Notes: generated from the letters alone by a model not told the origin. Numbered from the stretch's first letter, positions 52,433-62,484 are shown. The stretch is 64,000 bases of DNA from Arthrobacter stackebrandtii (GCF_017876675.1 NZ_JAGIOI010000001.1:2604001-2668000), one strand, 5' to 3'. Program-made: numbers and translations.

Positions 52433-53257
52433 TCACAACCGCCAGAATTCGGCCATGGCTTCGGGGACGCTGACGTCCTGTGTTGTCCGGCCGGCAAGAA
52501 AGATGGCCTTGCGGTTGCGGTTGGGCACCACGTGTCCACCGCCCGCCACGGTGAACAGCCAGACTCGTTCCCGGCCCTCCTGCTCAAATGCTGTCAGCGT
52601 GACGGAGGTGCGCCCGCTTTCGCGCCGGTGGGGCAGCACGGTGACGGTGGGTGCCGCCGTGATGTTGTTGCGGGCGGCGAAGTACTGGGCGGTTTCCAGG
52701 GCGGAGGGCCCGCGTTTCCTGCCAATCAGCGAGCCAAGCCAGCCTTCACCGCCATACGGCACCACCATGTCGTGGGTTCCGTGGACCAGCAGGCCGGGCA
52801 TGGGCCGGTGCAAGTCAACAAAGTGCATGTCCGCTGGGCGGGGCAGCGTGGCACCGATGATGGCTGCGCCGTCAAAGCTGTCCGGAATTTCATGGATGAG
52901 GCGTATCAACAGCTGTCCGCCGTTGGAAAAGCCAGCGATATAGACGGGCCGTCTGCCATGGCGGGAACGGAAGTCCCGTGAAAGGACAGCCATGAAGGCA
53001 ACGTCGTCCGCGGCCGCGTCGGTGGGCCTGTTGTGGTTCCACAGCTTCTTGACGCCGTCCGGATAAACCACCACCGCCCCGAAGTCCCTTGCAAGGCTGT
53101 CGAAGCTGTGGCCGCTGAAGGCGCGGACTGAGCGGCCCGTCTGGCTCGATCCGTGCAGCACGATGACCAAGGCGGAGGGTGCCCCACCTTCCGGAAGGTG
53201 GGGGTCGAGCTGCAGATAGGACCGCTGCCGGCCCCCGACAGCGGCCTGGCGCCTCAT
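52433..53257 (-). CDS. PHB-depolymerase-family esterase
   Basis: 274 residues, alpha/beta hydrolase of the LpqC/polyhydroxybutyrate depolymerase type: VIVLHGSSQTGRSV, nucleophile GFSNGG, acid HGTHDMVVPYGG and His GGGHVVP. No clear signal peptide, so likely cytoplasmic or nonclassically located. It lies 12 bases after xseB on the same strand and may be co-transcribed with xseAB, an unexpected pairing. Confidence 0.85.
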   Translation of the reverse strand: MRRQAAVGGRQRSYLQLDPHLPEGGAPSALVIVLHGSSQTGRSVRAFSGHSFDSLARDFGAVVVYPDGVKKLWNHNRPTDAAADDVAFMAVLSRDFRSRHGRRPVYIAGFSNGGQLLIRLIHEIPDSFDGAAIIGATLPRPADMHFVDLHRPMPGLLVHGTHDMVVPYGGEGWLGSLIGRKRGPSALETAQYFAARNNITAAPTVTVLPHRRESGRTSVTLTAFEQEGRERVWLFTVAGGGHVVPNRNRKAIFLAGRTTQDVSVPEAMAEFWRL

Positions 53258-53269
53258 GTCCGGACCGGA

Positions 53270-53494
53270 CTATTCCGGAGCGTTGGCGGCACGGGCGGCG
53301 TCGAGCCGGGCCTTGGCGCCTTCGAGCCATTCCTCACAGCGCTTGGCCAGCGCCTCGCCGCGCTCCCACAGCGCCAGGGAGTCCTCAAGGCTGGACGAGC
53401 CGGCCTCCAACTGGTTGACCACATTCATCAACTGTTCACGGGCCTGCTCGTAGCTCAGGGCGGCGATGTCGTTCGGTGTCTCTGTCTGGCTCAT
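53270..53494 (-). CDS. xseB: Exodeoxyribonuclease VII small subunit
   Basis: 74 residues with the XseB pattern [37 protein letters not shown], a two-helix coiled partner for XseA. Together they form exonuclease VII, which degrades single-stranded DNA during repair. It lies 53 bases after xseA. Confidence 0.93.
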   Translation of the reverse strand: MSQTETPNDIAALSYEQAREQLMNVVNQLEAGSSSLEDSLALWERGEALAKRCEEWLEGAKARLDAARAANAPE

Positions 53495-53547
53495 GCTGGT
53501 TCCTTTGCTGGGGCGCCGGGCGCCCGGTTGGGTGGAAGCGGTGGGGG

Positions 53548-54783
53548 CTAGTTTCCGGTGGCGGTGAAGTCGCCTGCCGCGACGCGGATCCGCAGGGCGG
53601 TTCCGGGCGCCACCTGGACGGGGTCGCGGACGATGGCGCGGTCCTCAAGTTGGACCACGGCGTAGCCGCGGTCCAGGGTTTTTTGCGGTGACAGGGCACG
53701 GACCTGGGCACGCAGATGGGCCAACTGGTCCACATGCCGGCTCACCTGGGCGCGCACCGCGGTGAGTGCGCGTCCGCCCAGGGAGGCTACGTCGTCGTAC
53801 TTGGCGGTGAGCATCAGGTGCGGGTTGGCCATGACGGGGCGTGAGCGCAGGTAGCTTAGGCGCTCCGCCTCCCGCTCCAGCAGCCCTTCGATACGGCGGT
53901 TGAGCTGTGCACGGGCCTGGGCCACGCGGCGCAGCTCCTCGCTGACGTCCGGGACAATCCGCTTGGCGGCGTCGGTGGGCGTGGAAGCGCGGAGGTCCGC
54001 CACCTCGTCCAGCAGGGGCCTGTCCGCCTCGTGGCCGATGGCGCTGACGACGGGTGTTTTGGCGGCGGACACGGCCCGGACCAGGGATTCGTGGCTGAAC
54101 GGCAACAGGTCCTCCAGGGAGCCGCCGCCGCGGGCGATCACGATGACGTCCACGGCGGGGTCGGCGTCGAGTTCGGCCAGGGCACCGATGACGGAGGATA
54201 CGGCGTTGACGCCCTGCACAGCCACCTCGCGCACCTCGAATTCAACGGCAGGCCAGCGCAAGGCGGCGTTTTGCAGCACGTCCTTCATGGCATCGGAATT
54301 GCGGCCCGTAATCAGCCCGATCCTGTGCGGCAGCAGGGGCAGCGGCTTCTTGCGGCGCGGGTCAAAGAGGCCCTCGGCGGCCAGGGCCTGGCGCAGCTGC
54401 TCGATGCGGGCAAGGAGGTCGCCCAGGCCCACGGGGCGGATGTCCTGGCCCTGCATGGACAGGCGCCCGGTCTTGAGCCAAAAATCGGGCTTGAGCTGGG
54501 CCACCACGCGGGAGCCGCGCTCCAGCGGGGCCTCGAGCCGGTTCAGCACCGAGCCCCACAGGGTGACGCTCAGGGACACCTCGGCATCAACATCCCGCAG
54601 TGTCAGGTAGCTGACATTGGCGCGCTTGTTCAGCTCGATGACCTGGGCCTCCACCCACGCCGGCGGCGCCTTCTCAATGTGCGCCTTGAGTTTTTGGCTC
54701 AGCAGGGCCAGCGGCCAGGGGTTGTCGGGGGAGGTCTCTGCGGCCGTGGCTGCAATGACCTTGCGCTCCGGTGTTTCCGCCAT
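53548..54783 (-). CDS. xseA: Exodeoxyribonuclease VII large subunit
   Basis: About 411 residues. An N-terminal OB-fold ([33 protein letters not shown]) leads to the catalytic domain with [43 protein letters not shown] and [30 protein letters not shown] at 54783 is taken as start because the conserved N-terminus begins there; a ribosome-binding site is weak. Confidence 0.92.
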   Translation of the reverse strand: MAETPERKVIAATAAETSPDNPWPLALLSQKLKAHIEKAPPAWVEAQVIELNKRANVSYLTLRDVDAEVSLSVTLWGSVLNRLEAPLERGSRVVAQLKPDFWLKTGRLSMQGQDIRPVGLGDLLARIEQLRQALAAEGLFDPRRKKPLPLLPHRIGLITGRNSDAMKDVLQNAALRWPAVEFEVREVAVQGVNAVSSVIGALAELDADPAVDVIVIARGGGSLEDLLPFSHESLVRAVSAAKTPVVSAIGHEADRPLLDEVADLRASTPTDAAKRIVPDVSEELRRVAQARAQLNRRIEGLLEREAERLSYLRSRPVMANPHLMLTAKYDDVASLGGRALTAVRAQVSRHVDQLAHLRAQVRALSPQKTLDRGYAVVQLEDRAIVRDPVQVAPGTALRIRVAAGDFTATGN

Positions 54784-54937
54784 CGTCACATCATCGCCCT
54801 TCGTGGTTGGTGGTTCGCAGTGCCGCGCCACCTGGAAATAACTCTAGCTTCACGCACCGACACCCGGGCACGGCCGTCCACAGGCATGCACTAGTGTGGG
54901 AAACCATTGTCGGGTTGAATGTGGATTTGGGTTATTG

Positions 54938-55771
54938 ATGCGCACAGTACTATCTGCTCTTTTGGTCATTGCCGCACTGCTGGCGGCCGCCGTGGCAGGC
55001 CCGGCCATGTGGCTGCAGCGCAACGTTGTGGACGAGGCCGGCTTCACGGCCTTTGCCGGCCCGCTGGGCAGCAACAAGGAGTTCCAGGAGGCCGCCTCGG
55101 CGCTGCTGGCCGCGGAGGCGACGTCGGCGCTGAACCTGCCGGCGGGGCTCAACGAGCTGGCCGGTGCCGTCATCGACGACGCCGCCCGCGGCCTCTACAC
55201 CGATCCTGGCTATCCCGCCGCGTGGACTGAGACCCTCCGCCGCAGCCACAACCTCACCTTTGAGGCCGCGGGAAATACCGAAGTGGCAGGCGACGTCGTC
55301 CTCGACGTGGAGCCGTTGGTGGGCCTGATCGCGGCCAGTGTCGGCAGCAACCTGGGCATCACCGTGCCGCTGCCGGCCGAACTCGTCATCCGCATGGACG
55401 AGGCGAAGGTCGCCGCACTCCTGCCGGCCCTGACCAAGGTGGGCGGATGGGGCAGCTGGTTGGCGGGTGCCGCCGTCGTGCTTCTTGCCCTTGGCATCCT
55501 GGTGGCCCGGCGGCGGGGCACCGCCCTGGTGCTGTCTGGCGCGGGCCTGGCGGTTGTCGCCCTGGTGTGGCTGCTGGGCTCCGGCTGGGTGCAGTCCGCA
55601 CTGGGCAGCCTGGTGGCGGGGCCGCCCATGGCGCAGCAGATCGGTGTTGAGCTGGGGGCGCTGGCCCGCGACAGCTGGCAGTCCGGCATCAACATGACGT
55701 TCCTGGCCGCAGCCCTGCTGGCCGTCCTGGGTGTGCTGGCTCTCATAGTGAAGCGCGGACGCACCACGTAG
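54938..55771 (+). CDS. Hypothetical membrane protein
   Basis: 277 residues. An N-terminal hydrophobic segment ([23 protein letters not shown]) may be a signal anchor; three more membrane helices lie in the C-terminal half, separated by a Gly/Arg loop. A 130-residue extracytoplasmic domain lies between. I do not recognise the family. It is directly upstream of ispH, and ispH's leaderless promoter lies within its last codons. Confidence 0.7.
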   Translation: MRTVLSALLVIAALLAAAVAGPAMWLQRNVVDEAGFTAFAGPLGSNKEFQEAASALLAAEATSALNLPAGLNELAGAVIDDAARGLYTDPGYPAAWTETLRRSHNLTFEAAGNTEVAGDVVLDVEPLVGLIAASVGSNLGITVPLPAELVIRMDEAKVAALLPALTKVGGWGSWLAGAAVVLLALGILVARRRGTALVLSGAGLAVVALVWLLGSGWVQSALGSLVAGPPMAQQIGVELGALARDSWQSGINMTFLAAALLAVLGVLALIVKRGRTT

Positions 55772-55781
55772 GATGGTGGGT

Positions 55782-56861
55782 ATGAGCACCACTGCCGTTT
55801 CCTTGTCCATGCCCGCCGTTCCGCGTCGACGCAGGTCGCCCGAAGAGGTTGCCGCGGCAGCCCCGGTGACCGGACCCAAGCGCGTCCTGCTGGCCGCACC
55901 CCGCGGCTACTGCGCCGGTGTTGACCGGGCGGTCATCGCCGTGGAAAAGGCATTGGAGCACTACGGCGCACCCGTCTACGTGCGCAAGCAGATCGTCCAC
56001 AACGTGCACGTGGTGTCCTCCCTCGAGGAACGCGGTGCCATCTTTGTCGAGGAAAATGAAGAGGTCCCCGAAGGCGCACTCGTGGTGTTTTCCGCCCACG
56101 GCGTCTCCCCGGCCGTCGTGCAGTCGGCAGCCGACCGCGGCCTGCGGACCATTGACGCCACCTGCCCGCTGGTGACCAAGGTGCACAAGGAAGCCGTCCG
56201 CTTTTCCAGGGAAGACAAGCACATCCTGCTCATCGGCCACGAGGGCCACGAGGAAGTGGAAGGCACCTACGGCGAAGCGCCCGAAAGCACCACGATCGTG
56301 AACAACCCGGCCGAGGCCCGCACCGTCCAGGTTGAGGATCCGGACAACCTGATCTGGCTGTCCCAGACCACGCTGTCCGTCGATGAGGCCATGGAGATTG
56401 TGGAGATCCTGCGTCAGCGGTTCCCCAAGCTGCAGGACCCGCCCAGCGACGACATCTGCTACGCCACCACCAACCGCCAGGGCGCCATCAAGGAGATTGC
56501 CCCGCAGGCGGACCTGGTCATTGTGGTGGGTTCGGCCAACTCCTCGAACTCCGTGCGGCTCGTGGAGGTGGCGCTGGAATACGGGGCCAAGGCTTCCCAC
56601 CGCGTCGACTTTGCCAACGAGATCGACGAGGCCTGGTTTGAAGGCGTGGCCTCCGTCGGGGTCACGAGCGGTGCCTCCGTTCCCGAAATCCTGGTCCAGG
56701 ACGTGCTGCGCCTGCTGGCCGACTACGGCTACGCTGACGTGGCGGAAGTGGTCACCGCCCAGGAAGACATCCTGTTCTCCCTGCCCAAGGAACTGCGCGC
56801 CACCATGAAGGCCGCCGGCGACCCCGACTACAAGGGCGTCAAGAGCTCCAACCTGCGCTAA
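55782..56861 (+). CDS. ispH: 4-hydroxy-3-methylbut-2-enyl diphosphate reductase
   Basis: 359 residues. The three iron-sulfur Cys lie in GYCAG, DATCPLV and [18 protein letters not shown] and the conserved AHG/TT segments are present. IspH makes IPP and DMAPP in the last step of the MEP pathway. The start is leaderless: TAGGAT at 55770-55775 lies six bases before the ATG at 55782; an ATG at 55773 would overlap the -10. Convergent with rmuC. Confidence 0.94.
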   Translation: MSTTAVSLSMPAVPRRRRSPEEVAAAAPVTGPKRVLLAAPRGYCAGVDRAVIAVEKALEHYGAPVYVRKQIVHNVHVVSSLEERGAIFVEENEEVPEGALVVFSAHGVSPAVVQSAADRGLRTIDATCPLVTKVHKEAVRFSREDKHILLIGHEGHEEVEGTYGEAPESTTIVNNPAEARTVQVEDPDNLIWLSQTTLSVDEAMEIVEILRQRFPKLQDPPSDDICYATTNRQGAIKEIAPQADLVIVVGSANSSNSVRLVEVALEYGAKASHRVDFANEIDEAWFEGVASVGVTSGASVPEILVQDVLRLLADYGYADVAEVVTAQEDILFSLPKELRATMKAAGDPDYKGVKSSNLR

Positions 56862-56887
56862 GGAACGACGGCGGCACGCGCCTTAGC
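56857..56887. terminator. Hairpin overlapping both stops of ispH and rmuC
   Basis: GCTAAGG (56857-56863) pairs with CCTTAGC (56881-56887) around a 17-base loop that contains ACGACGGCGGCACG. The TAA of each gene lies inside its own arm. Confidence 0.55.
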
Positions 56888-58076
56888 TTGCCGCGTCAAA
56901 CTCCGGTGCCGTGAGAACCCGCGGAACGGCTTCCACCGGGACCGGGGACTCCAAGGTCTTGGGGTCCAGTGCATTCAGCTTGCGGGCAGTTGGCAGCACC
57001 CTGGCTTCGAGCGTGCCCACCAGCTTGTTGTAGCGGTCAACACTGGTTTTCAGCGACACCCCCACCGCCGAGACGGCCTCGCCCATGGTGCCCAGCCGGG
57101 TATAGAGCTGGGCCGAGAGTTCAAAGAGTTCCTTGGCACTTTCCGTCAGGACATCCTGGCGCCAGCTGAAGGCGACGGACTTCAGGATGGCCAGCAGTGA
57201 AATGGGCGACGCCAGGACCACATTCTTGCCCATGGCATAGTCCAGCAGTCCCGGGTCTGCCATGAGGGCCGAGGAGAGAATGGATTCCACCGGCACAAAG
57301 CAGATGACCAGCTCGGGGGAGTTGAGGGCTGACGTCCAGTACTGCTTCGCCGACAACGCATCTATGTGGGCCTTGACCGCCTTGGCGTGCCGCGCCAAAT
57401 GGTGCGCGGAGGCACTGCCGCTTGCGCCGCCGTCGGCCGTGGCATCAGCATCATGGGCGTCAAGGAACGCAGCGAGCGGCACCTTCGCATCCAGGACCAG
57501 TTCCTTGCCGCCCGGGAGACGGACCACCATGTCGGGTCGGTGGACGCCGTCGTCGGTGACGGCGTGGACCTGCTCATTGAAATCCACGTGGGGGAGCAGC
57601 CCTGCGGCCTCCACCACGCGGCGCAGCTGGACCTCGCCCCACTTGCCGCGGGCACTGTTGGACCGCAACGCGGATGCCAGCGATGAGGTGGTGGCCAGGA
57701 GGCGGGCGTCGGCGTCCTTGGCCTCGCGCAGCTGCTCGGCCAGCTGGCCGTACTGTTCGACGCGGTCGCGCTCGAGCAGGGCAACCTGGCGCTGGACGGC
57801 GTTCAGTTTCTCCGCCACCGGGCCCAGCGCGGCGAGGACGTTGTGGTCCGAGCCCTGCTGTGCGGACAGCGCATGGTTCTGCGTGCTGAGCAGCCGGCGC
57901 TCGGCGTCCGCCGCCGCGAACTCCGCGTTCAGGGCCGACGCTCGCTCGTGGGCGGCATCCGCCTCCTCGTTTGCCCCGCGCAGCCTTGCCAGCAGCACCC
58001 ACGCCACCGCAGCTGCGCCCAGCACAACACCCACGACCAACATCAATATGGCTACCAGCCACCCAATTCCGTTCAT
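56883..58076 (-). CDS. rmuC: DNA recombination protein RmuC
   Basis: 397 residues. An N-terminal membrane anchor (WLVAILMLVVGVVLGAAAVAWVLLA) and a long coiled-coil are followed by the RmuC nuclease-like domain (RGKWGEVQLRRVVEAAGL, VRLPGGKELVLDAKVPLAAFLDA, VICFVPVESILSSALM). It limits DNA rearrangement. GGAAGGTGG lies before the ATG at 58076. It is divergent from ychF. Confidence 0.92.
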   Translation of the reverse strand: MNGIGWLVAILMLVVGVVLGAAAVAWVLLARLRGANEEADAAHERASALNAEFAAADAERRLLSTQNHALSAQQGSDHNVLAALGPVAEKLNAVQRQVALLERDRVEQYGQLAEQLREAKDADARLLATTSSLASALRSNSARGKWGEVQLRRVVEAAGLLPHVDFNEQVHAVTDDGVHRPDMVVRLPGGKELVLDAKVPLAAFLDAHDADATADGGASGSASAHHLARHAKAVKAHIDALSAKQYWTSALNSPELVICFVPVESILSSALMADPGLLDYAMGKNVVLASPISLLAILKSVAFSWRQDVLTESAKELFELSAQLYTRLGTMGEAVSAVGVSLKTSVDRYNKLVGTLEARVLPTARKLNALDPKTLESPVPVEAVPRVLTAPEFDAAS

Positions 58077-58170
58077 GGAACCACCTTCCCACGAGGGTCT
58101 GACATTCCTGGCGCGGCGGCAAATGGGGCCAACAAGCACAAACCCCCGCCAAACGGTAGAATCACATACC

Positions 58171-59256
58171 GTGGCTCTTACTATTGGCATCGTCGGACTG
58201 CCCAACGTCGGCAAATCAACCCTTTTCAACGCACTGACCCGCAACAACGTGCTCGCAGCGAACTACCCGTTCGCCACGATCGAGCCCAACGTTGGCGTCG
58301 TCAGCCTGCCCGATCCCCGCCTGGCACAGCTGGCTGAGATCTTCGGATCCCAGCGCCTGCTGCCCGCCGTGGTCTCCTTCGTGGACATCGCCGGCATCGT
58401 CAAGGGCGCCTCGGAAGGTGAGGGCCTGGGCAACAAGTTCCTCGCCAACATCCGTGAGGCCGAGGCGATCGCCCAGGTCATCCGCGTGTTTGACGACCCC
58501 GATGTTGTCCACGTTGACGGCAAGGTTGACCCCAGCTCCGACATGGAGACCATCAACACTGAGCTGATTCTCGCAGACATGCAGACCATCGAGAAAGCGA
58601 TCCCGCGCGTCGAAAAGGCCGTCAAGCTCAAGCAGCGCGAAGCCGCTGAGCTCAACGCCATCAAGGCGGCCCAGGCTGTCCTTGAACGCGGCGACACCAT
58701 CTTCTCCTCCATCAAGAGCGACAAGCTGGAGATGGAACACCTGAAGGAGCTTGGCCTGCTCACGGCCAAGCCGTTCATCTATGTTTTCAACGTCGACGAC
58801 GCCGTCCTCGGCAACCCCGAGCGCCAGGAAGAGCTACGCGCACTGGTTGCCCCGGCCGACGCCATCTTCCTGGATGCCAAGCTGGAATCGGACCTTGTTG
58901 AGCTCGATGAGGACGAGGCCCGCGAGATGCTGGAAATGAGCGGGCAGGAAGAATCCGGCCTTGACCAGCTCGCCCGCGTCGGCTTCCACACGCTCGGCCT
59001 GCAGACCTACCTGACAGCCGGTCCCAAGGAGGCCCGCGCCTGGACCATCCACCAGGGCGACACTGCCCCCCAGGCTGCCGGTGTCATCCACACTGACTTC
59101 CAGCGCGGCTTCATCAAGGCCGAAGTTGTCCACTTCGACGACCTCATGGAGGCCGGCTCCATGCACGAGGCGAAGGCCAAAGGCAAGGTACGCATCGAAG
59201 GCAAAGAATATGTCATGCACGACGGCGACGTGGTTGAATTCCGCTTTAATGTATAG
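58171..59256 (+). CDS. ychF: Ribosome-associated ATPase YchF
   Basis: 361 residues, Obg-family. G1 is GLPNVGKST (9-17), G3 is VDIAG, and the NxxE-type NVDD motif replaces NKxD, consistent with ATP use. A C-terminal TGS domain ends in [14 protein letters not shown] start, leaderless: TAGAAT (58157-58162) is eight bases upstream. Copies of the last seven codons recur downstream, which suggests an attachment site at this 3' end. Confidence 0.95.
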   Translation: MALTIGIVGLPNVGKSTLFNALTRNNVLAANYPFATIEPNVGVVSLPDPRLAQLAEIFGSQRLLPAVVSFVDIAGIVKGASEGEGLGNKFLANIREAEAIAQVIRVFDDPDVVHVDGKVDPSSDMETINTELILADMQTIEKAIPRVEKAVKLKQREAAELNAIKAAQAVLERGDTIFSSIKSDKLEMEHLKELGLLTAKPFIYVFNVDDAVLGNPERQEELRALVAPADAIFLDAKLESDLVELDEDEAREMLEMSGQEESGLDQLARVGFHTLGLQTYLTAGPKEARAWTIHQGDTAPQAAGVIHTDFQRGFIKAEVVHFDDLMEAGSMHEAKAKGKVRIEGKEYVMHDGDVVEFRFNV

Positions 59257-59279
59257 TCGCGTTCCGCTTTAACATCTGA
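59233..59279 (+). repeat. ychF 3' end, first att-like copy with adjacent partial duplicate
   Basis: The gene end GTTGAATTCCGCTTTAATGT plus TAG (59233-59256) encodes VEFRFNV-stop. Six bases later TTCCGCTTTAACATCTGA (59262-59279) repeats the last codons as FRFNI-stop. These mark the left edge of the cassette segment. Confidence 0.7.
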
Positions 59280-59289
59280 CATTACGAAC

Positions 59290-59326
59290 GAAGCGCTCCC
59301 TGGATTCGGAATCCGGGGAGCGCTTC
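59290..59326 (+). terminator. ychF terminator hairpin
   Basis: GAAGCGCTCCC (59290-59300) pairs with GGGAGCGCTTC (59316-59326); the loop has GGATTC/GAATCC inner pairing. It lies 33 bases beyond the ychF stop and upstream of the acquired genes. Confidence 0.75.
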
Positions 59327-59451
59327 GTCGTGCATGCATATCGAGTCTGACTGCGCCTACTACTGTTCACCCGCCTCTTTCGCTATCGCTCGCCGAACGA
59401 CTCCGCCTCGGATCAAGATTGGTCAGGTGATCGCCATCGGGGTCCCACCGA

Positions 59452-60696
59452 TCATCGACACGCTCCGGTGCTGACATTTGGCGACACCGGAAGATCCAGT
59501 AGTTCCGCCTCCTCGGCATCGGCCGGGTCGTTCGAGGACACGCCTGTGAAGCGACGGCGACTCAAGAGCACGACCTGTCCGATCAAGAGCGCTCCGAGCG
59601 CGCTGAAGGCAGCGGCTGCAAGGGTAACTGCGCGTACTCCGAATCCGAGAGCGATGACCTGGCCGCCCGCCCAGGATCCGAGCGCTGCACCAAGGGCGAA
59701 TGCGGCCATGTTGACCGTCAGGGACAGGGTCGGAGCGTCTGCAGCAATGGTGAGGATCCGGACCTGGAGCCCAGGGATCAGAGCGAACGTCGCCACGGAG
59801 AACAGTACGAGGAGTACTGCACTTCCTACTGTGGACGGAGCAGCGAACCAGTACAGGACGCACACCGCGGCCAGCGTCCACGAGAGCCAGACAACGGTGG
59901 CTTCTACGGAGTGGTTGGCGCATCGGCCGCCGATGAAGTTGCCGACGATCGAGCCGACACCGTATGCAAGGAGTACTGCAGGGACCCACATGGCGGGGAG
60001 GCCCCCGATGTCGGTGAGCAGCGGCACCATGTAAGTGATCAGGGAGAACATGCCACCCGAGCACAGAACCGTGGCGAATACCGTGCCGATGACTTGCCAC
60101 TTCGCGACGGCTCGCAGCTCGTGTCTGACCGGGGTCCGCTCCGTGGCCTTGCCGTCGTCGGGAATCGCAATCAGGATCAGCACGGACGTGATCAGAGCGA
60201 GCACGGCGACGCTTCCGAACGTGGCTCGCCAATCGATCTGCTGCGCTACGAGCGTGCCGAAGGGAACCCCGAGCACTGTCGCCAGGTTCACGCCGAGCTG
60301 GGTGCCGGCTACGGCTGAGCCCTTCTTTCTCCCATCGGCCATGTTGCCCGCGGTTACGACGCACACGGCCATGAAGGTGCCTTGGGTGACGGCGGTAATC
60401 ATGCGACCGAGTAGCAGCAGCACGAACGTCGGCGCGAGGGCGCACGTGATGTTGCCCGCGACCGACACGAGTAGTAGCAGGACGAGTAGGCGCTTGCGGC
60501 GGACACGAGTGGTGATGGCTGTGACGATCGGGCCTCCGATCACCACTGTGAGTGCGTAGACCGTGACCAGCAGGCCCGCGGTGGGGATGGTCACCAACAG
60601 GTCGTGGGAGAGTTCGCCGAGCATCCCGCTGGGTGAGAGCTCGGCAGTGCCGACGCAGAAGATGCCGAGGATGAGTACGGCCATCCGGAAATACAT
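59452..60696 (-). CDS. MFS drug-type exporter
   Basis: 414 residues with twelve predicted membrane segments; the opening LILGIFCVGTAELSPSGMLGELSHDLLVTIPTAGLLVTVYALTVVIGGP is typical of the DHA1/Cmr-type MFS family. It likely exports a toxic small molecule. AAAGGAC lies five bases before the ATG at 60696. It follows a hydrolase gene on the same strand (26-base gap); both are probably controlled by the MerR regulator at 61350. GC is lower than the flanking core. Confidence 0.88.
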   Translation of the reverse strand: MYFRMAVLILGIFCVGTAELSPSGMLGELSHDLLVTIPTAGLLVTVYALTVVIGGPIVTAITTRVRRKRLLVLLLLVSVAGNITCALAPTFVLLLLGRMITAVTQGTFMAVCVVTAGNMADGRKKGSAVAGTQLGVNLATVLGVPFGTLVAQQIDWRATFGSVAVLALITSVLILIAIPDDGKATERTPVRHELRAVAKWQVIGTVFATVLCSGGMFSLITYMVPLLTDIGGLPAMWVPAVLLAYGVGSIVGNFIGGRCANHSVEATVVWLSWTLAAVCVLYWFAAPSTVGSAVLLVLFSVATFALIPGLQVRILTIAADAPTLSLTVNMAAFALGAALGSWAGGQVIALGFGVRAVTLAAAAFSALGALLIGQVVLLSRRRFTGVSSNDPADAEEAELLDLPVSPNVSTGACR

Positions 60697-60722
60697 GGAT
60701 GTCCTTTCGAGCCTCAACGGGT

Positions 60723-61289
60723 TCAGGGAATGATGGCGTCGTACGCGGCGGGCAGTGTGCTGTGGCCATCGGTGGCGAGGAAGTGCCCCGCGCCTGGGAC
60801 TACCAGTGCCCTGGCCTCGAGAAGGGCAGCCAGTCGATCTGTGTGGGGTGGCGGTACGAGGGGGTCGTCATCGGAGCGAATCACGATGATCTCGTCGATG
60901 TGTCCGCGCAATCTGGTCACATCGCAACCGACGCCGATGAACTCGTCCAGTTCCGGAAGTGCCGGAAGCAGGTCGAGGAACCCTGAGACCAGGACCAGAC
61001 GTCCCAGCCTCCACGCTCCGGAGAGGGACGCCAGGTGCCGCAGTACGGCGAGGCAGCCGAGGCTGTGCGCAATCAGCGCCGTACTCTTGTCTGTCTCGCC
61101 CACCGCAGCACGAACGGTGTCCTGCCACCGCGGCGCATCGGGAGTGAGGGAGTCAGGCAGCTTGGGGACGGCAGCCCGCATGTTGGCGCGGTCGAACTCT
61201 TTGGCGAGCCAGCCGAACCAGTGATCCCCCGGGGTGGCCGCGTAGCCGTGGAAGATATAAGCGTTCTGGAGCGTTGCTGAAGTAGTCAT
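60723..61289 (-). CDS. Alpha/beta hydrolase, RBBP9/YdeN-like
   Basis: 188 residues. AYIFHGYAATPGDHWFGWLAKEF opens the RBBP9-type small hydrolase fold; the nucleophile is in AHSLGC and the catalytic His in VPGAGHF. The substrate is unknown. It is the first gene of the hydrolase-MFS operon. The MerR-type promoter at 61299-61328 drives it. Confidence 0.82.
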   Translation of the reverse strand: MTTSATLQNAYIFHGYAATPGDHWFGWLAKEFDRANMRAAVPKLPDSLTPDAPRWQDTVRAAVGETDKSTALIAHSLGCLAVLRHLASLSGAWRLGRLVLVSGFLDLLPALPELDEFIGVGCDVTRLRGHIDEIIVIRSDDDPLVPPPHTDRLAALLEARALVVPGAGHFLATDGHSTLPAAYDAIIP

Positions 61290-61298
61290 GAAAGAAAA

Positions 61299-61328
61299 CG
61301 TATGACCTGACGCTAGCGTGAAGGTCAA
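61299..61328 (-). promoter_or_regulatory. MerR-type promoter with dyad in the spacer
   Basis: On the minus strand TTGACC (61323-61328) and CATACG (61299-61304) are spaced 18 bases. The spacer holds the near-dyad GACC...GGTC at 61304-61326 with a GCTAGC centre. Such long-spacer promoters are activated by MerR-family proteins; the regulator gene starts 22 bases away on the plus strand. Confidence 0.6.
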
Positions 61329-61349
61329 ATCCTGAAGTAGGAGACAGCT

Positions 61350-61700
61350 GTGCAGATTGGCGAACTCGCCAGCAAGACTGGAGCCAGTCCCCGTGCGTTG
61401 CGCCATTACGAGGAGCGAGGGCTCATCGTCCCTGAGCGCACTAGCGGAGGCTACCGTGCCTACTCGCAAGACGACATCGTTCGCGTTGCACAGATTAAGA
61501 CCATGATCGACGCTGGCCTGACCACTGCGTCCATCAAGCGCTACATCGCCTGTGCCCGCGACGGAGACCACGGCACCTGGCTCGAACTGTGCCCGAATCT
61601 CCGCGCCGAGCTAGCCTCAGTTGCTGAATGCCTCGACGCCAAGCAGGCTGAGCTGTCTGAGCGGAAGCTACGACTTCACGCTCTCGCGTCTGTGGGCTGA
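61350..61700 (+). CDS. MerR-family transcriptional regulator
   Basis: 116 residues, GTG start with AGGAGACAGCT before it. The winged HTH QIGELASKTGASPRALRHYEERGLIVPERTSGGYRAYSQDDIVRVAQI is followed by a short coiled-coil. The C-terminal effector part is minimal, typical of small MerR activators of exporter genes. Divergent from the hydrolase-MFS operon. Confidence 0.9.
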   Translation: MQIGELASKTGASPRALRHYEERGLIVPERTSGGYRAYSQDDIVRVAQIKTMIDAGLTTASIKRYIACARDGDHGTWLELCPNLRAELASVAECLDAKQAELSERKLRLHALASVG

Positions 61701-61825
61701 GGAGCATCGAGTGCCTCAGGCAGCTAGCGGGCTTGGAAACGCCCCAGTTCTTCGCGTACGAGCGATCCAGATGGCTGAGCCTGAATGAGAATGGGACTGT
61801 TGCCGACTCTGTGCATGGTGCTTCC

Positions 61826-61875
61826 ACAGGTTGGTATGTACCGGAACTCGGTCGAGTTTCGGTTTAACGTCTAGC
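61826..61875 (+). repeat. ychF-end repeat copy B
   Basis: The last 24 bases (61852-61875) encode VEFRFNV-stop, as in ychF. The preceding CACAGGTTG and TGTACCGGAA are shared with copy C: 44 of 49 positions match between 61826-61874 and 63079-63127. No ychF coding sequence lies upstream. Confidence 0.8.
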
Positions 61876-61907
61876 GTTATTGACGGTGTCCGTTATAGAC
61901 TGGTCGC

Positions 61908-62189
61908 GTGATCAGATCGTTCGGCAGCAAGGACACCGAGCGCATCTGGCATGAGCAGTACGTCAAGCGCGTTGACCGGACGGTGCAGCGGGCGGCCTTG
62001 CGGAAGCTCGAGCTGATCCATGCGGCGCAGGATGTCGAAGACCTCAGGGTCCCGCCGGGCAACCGCCTGGAGCGGCTGGTGGGTAATCGACGCGGGCAGC
62101 ACAGCATCCGCGTGAACGCGCAATGGCGTCTCTGCTTCGTCTGGAGAGAGGGAGGTGCGGACAATGTCGAATTCGTCGACTACCACTGA
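61908..62189 (+). CDS. higB: HigB/RelE-type toxin
   Basis: 93 residues, GTG start 32 bases after ychF copy B. The sequence FGSKDTERIWHEQYVKRVDRTVQRAALRKLELIHAA, LRVPPGNRLERLVGNRRGQHSIRVNAQWRLCFVWREGGADNVEFVDYH fits the HigB toxin fold, a ribosome-dependent mRNA interferase. It overlaps higA by 26 bases. Toxin-first order is typical of HigBA. Confidence 0.88.
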   Translation: MIRSFGSKDTERIWHEQYVKRVDRTVQRAALRKLELIHAAQDVEDLRVPPGNRLERLVGNRRGQHSIRVNAQWRLCFVWREGGADNVEFVDYH

Positions 62190-62484
62190 GGCCGGCCTGA
62201 TCGAGCCGATCCACCCGGGAGAGATCCTGATGGAGGATTTCATTGAGGGCTTCGGGATCACGCAGAACAAGCTTGCCGTGTCCATCGGTGTGCCGCCGCG
62301 CCGGGTCAACGAGATTGTGCACGGCAAGCGGGGGATCACCGCAGACACGGCGATCCGTCTGGCGCGCTATTTCGGGACCTCCGAGGAGTTCTGGATGAAC
62401 CTGCAGTCGAACTACGAGCTGCGGCTCGAGCGCCGTGCACTGCGCGACAAGGTTGCCGCGATCACGCCGTTGCAGGTCGCATGA
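62164..62484 (+). CDS. higA: HigA-type antitoxin (XRE family)
   Basis: 106 residues. IHPGEILMEDFIEGFGITQNKLAVSIGVPPRRVNEIVHGKRGITADTAIRLARYFGTSEEFWMNLQ is a typical HigA HTH. It should neutralise HigB and repress the operon. GGGAGG lies upstream of the ATG at 62164. Its stop overlaps the kinase start by four bases. Confidence 0.9.
   Translation: MSNSSTTTEAGLIEPIHPGEILMEDFIEGFGITQNKLAVSIGVPPRRVNEIVHGKRGITADTAIRLARYFGTSEEFWMNLQSNYELRLERRALRDKVAAITPLQVA

Noticed and set aside
57262-58170. Long plus frame joined to ychF
   Set aside because: It is antisense to rmuC; ychF starts at the leaderless GTG 58171.
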